A DNA stretch of 24,507 nt from assembly GCA_900547555.1 (NCBI GenBank), contig URHG01000041.1, forward strand, positions 1 to 24,507, written 5' to 3'. The notes below the pieces were generated by a model. It searched no databases and was not told the DNA's origin. It was given only the letters and a program-made list of their open reading frames with translations. Made by a program: the position numbers and the translations under genes. This stretch comes from an uncultured Porphyromonadaceae bacterium. Lineage in GTDB: Bacteria; Bacteroidota; Bacteroidia; Bacteroidales; UBA11471. Below, in pieces: positions 23,201 through 24,507 of the stretch. The first letter of the stretch is position 1; each line of letters opens with the position of its first letter.

Positions 23201-23470
23201 ATGAACATTAAACCGTTAGCAGACAGAGTATTGATCAAGCCTGCACCAGCAGAAGAGAAAACTGTAGGTGGAATCATCATTCCCGATTCAGCCAAAGAGA
23301 AACCCTTGAAAGGTGAAATCGTAGCCGTAGGCAACGGAACGAAAGATGAAGAGATGGTCGTAAAACCCGGCGATACCGTACTGTATGGGAAATATGCCGG
23401 TACCGAACTGGAATTGGACGGTGAGAAATATCTTATCATGCGTCAGTCCGATGTCTTAGCAATCCTCTAA
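23201..23470 (+). CDS. groES: Co-chaperonin GroES
   Basis: 89 residues, slightly shorter than E. coli GroES (97). The seven-subunit lid closes the GroEL chamber during ATP-driven folding. Recognisable segments are MNIKPLADRVLIKP at the start, the mobile loop EEKTVGGIIIPDSAKEKP (about 18-35), GEIVAVGNG (38-46), VKPGDTVLYGKYAGTE (54-69) and the ending SDVLAIL. The start is fixed by the conserved N-terminus. groEL begins 40 bases downstream, with no terminator between, so this is the usual bicistronic groESL operon. Confidence 0.97.
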   Translation: MNIKPLADRVLIKPAPAEEKTVGGIIIPDSAKEKPLKGEIVAVGNGTKDEEMVVKPGDTVLYGKYAGTELELDGEKYLIMRQSDVLAIL

Positions 23471-23510
23471 CTTTTAACGTTGTTTATTCAACCTATTATA
23501 CTTTACAATC

Positions 23511-24507
23511 ATGGCAAAAGAAATTAAATTCAATATCGAGGCTCGCGAAGAGCTGAAAAAAGGCGTTGACGCTTTGGCTAACGCAGTGAAAGTAACTCTC
23601 GGTCCGAAAGGCCGTAACGTAATCATCGAGAAAAAATTCGGCGCTCCCCATATCACGAAAGATGGTGTTACGGTAGCGAAGGAGGTAGAACTCGAAGAGG
23701 CTTTCCAGAATATGGGAGCCCAGTTGGTGAAAGAAGTGGCTTCTAAGACAGGTGATGACGCAGGAGACGGTACGACGACAGCTACGGTGTTGGCTCAGGC
23801 AATCGTCAACGTAGGTCTGAAAAACGTTACCGCCGGAGCCAATCCGATGGATCTGAAACGCGGTATCGACAAAGCTGTTGCCTGCGTGGTGGAAAATATC
23901 AAATCTCAGGCACAAGAGGTAAATGACGATATGGCTAAAATCGAATCGGTTGCCCGTATCTCTGCCAACAATGACAGTGAAATCGGTAAACTTATCGCCG
24001 AAGCGATGGAAAAGGTAAAACGCGAAGGCGTCATTACCGTAGAAGAAGCCAAAGGAACCGATACGACGGTAGAAATCGTAGAAGGTATGCAATTCGATCG
24101 CGGATATATTTCGCCCTATTTCGTAACCAACACCGAAAAGATGGAATGCGAAATGGAAAACCCGTATATCCTTATTTTCGATAAGAAAATCTCTTCTCTC
24201 AAAGAAATGCTGCCCATTCTCGAAGCTACTGCTCAGTCGGGTCGTCCTTTGCTGATCATTGCAGAAGATGTCGATAGCGAAGCTCTGGCTACGTTGGTAG
24301 TAAACCGTTTGCGTGGCTCTCTGAAAATATGTGCCGTAAAAGCCCCCGGTTTCGGCGATCGTCGTAAAGAAATGCTCGAAGATATTGCCGTATTGACGGG
24401 TGGAGTCGTAATCTCGGAAGAGAAAGGTCTCAAACTCGAATCGACGACCATCGATATGTTGGGACGTGCCGAGAAAGTAACCGTCGATAAAGAAAATACG
24501 ACGATTG
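23511..24507 (+). CDS. groEL: Chaperonin GroEL, 3' end outside the window
   Basis: 332 complete codons from ATG 23511 (MAKEIKFNIEAREELKKGVD); the frame is open to the last base. GroEL is the double-ring cytoplasmic chaperonin. ATP-site motifs are LGPKGRN (30-36) and GDGTTT (85-90). The intermediate and apical parts are present: ISANNDSEIG, GVITVEEAKGT, FDRGYISPYF and VKAPGFGDRRKEML. About 215 residues, including the rest of the equatorial domain, lie beyond the window. It is full and undisrupted as far as it can be read. Confidence 0.97.
   Translation, partial: MAKEIKFNIEAREELKKGVDALANAVKVTLGPKGRNVIIEKKFGAPHITKDGVTVAKEVELEEAFQNMGAQLVKEVASKTGDDAGDGTTTATVLAQAIVNVGLKNVTAGANPMDLKRGIDKAVACVVENIKSQAQEVNDDMAKIESVARISANNDSEIGKLIAEAMEKVKREGVITVEEAKGTDTTVEIVEGMQFDRGYISPYFVTNTEKMECEMENPYILIFDKKISSLKEMLPILEATAQSGRPLLIIAEDVDSEALATLVVNRLRGSLKICAVKAPGFGDRRKEMLEDIAVLTGGVVISEEKGLKLESTTIDMLGRAEKVTVDKENTTI

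Noticed and set aside
23026..23211. 61-codon forward frame in the groES upstream region.
   Set aside because: Covers the promoter-like element and overlaps the groES start; Lys-rich composition reflects A-tracts.

Overview
The window looks like a chromosomal core segment from a member of the order Bacteroidales (phylum Bacteroidota). Three things point there. Promoters repeatedly match the Bacteroides-type TTTG / TAnnTTTG pattern at 19-22 bp spacing. Starts are ATG without Shine-Dalgarno sequences. The gene blocks tig-clpP-clpX-recQ, guaB-parvulins-OstA-like-mutL and groES-groEL are ones I associate with this group. I cannot resolve genus from the sequence alone.

Layout. Positions 1-1640 are a small accessory patch that is visibly more A+T-rich in its first part. 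It holds a lipoprotein gene broken by one frameshift, an intact small lipoprotein gene with its own consensus promoter, and a reverse-strand gene broken by two frameshifts. Positions 1713-7610 hold protein quality control and DNA repair: tig (trigger factor) with a strong terminator, clpP and clpX overlapping by one base, and an HRDC-containing recQ. Positions 7683-9197 hold guaB. Next comes a nested dyad-symmetry element with an embedded promoter (9228-9297).

Positions 9325-20299 are a tightly packed forward run of nine genes with gaps of 42 bases or less: a double-parvulin periplasmic protein, a SurA-related lipoprotein without a parvulin domain, SurA, an OstA/LptA-like protein, mutL, a secreted protein with a BamE-like C-terminus, murB, a PhnP-type metallo-beta-lactamase-fold hydrolase, and a DgkA-family lipid kinase. 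Most of this run makes sense as cell-envelope biogenesis: folding of outer-membrane proteins, LPS handling, peptidoglycan precursor synthesis and lipid recycling. mutL is the exception.

A 17-bp-stem hairpin separates this run from a convergent reverse-strand pair, a second RecQ-type helicase (no HRDC domain, about 170 extra residues) followed by a DJ-1/PfpI-family protein. The window closes with groES and the first 332 codons of groEL, preceded by a sequence with sigma-54-type GG-N10-GC geometry rather than the usual TAnnTTTG promoter.

I do not see CRISPR arrays, rRNA or tRNA genes, insertion sequences, phage genes or a recognisable defence system. The core is ordinary. The points most worth checking are the three frameshifts at the left edge, the nested dyad at 9228-9297, the sigma-54-like element before groES, the degenerate endonuclease motifs of MutL, and the parvulin-less partner lipoprotein inside the SurA cluster.
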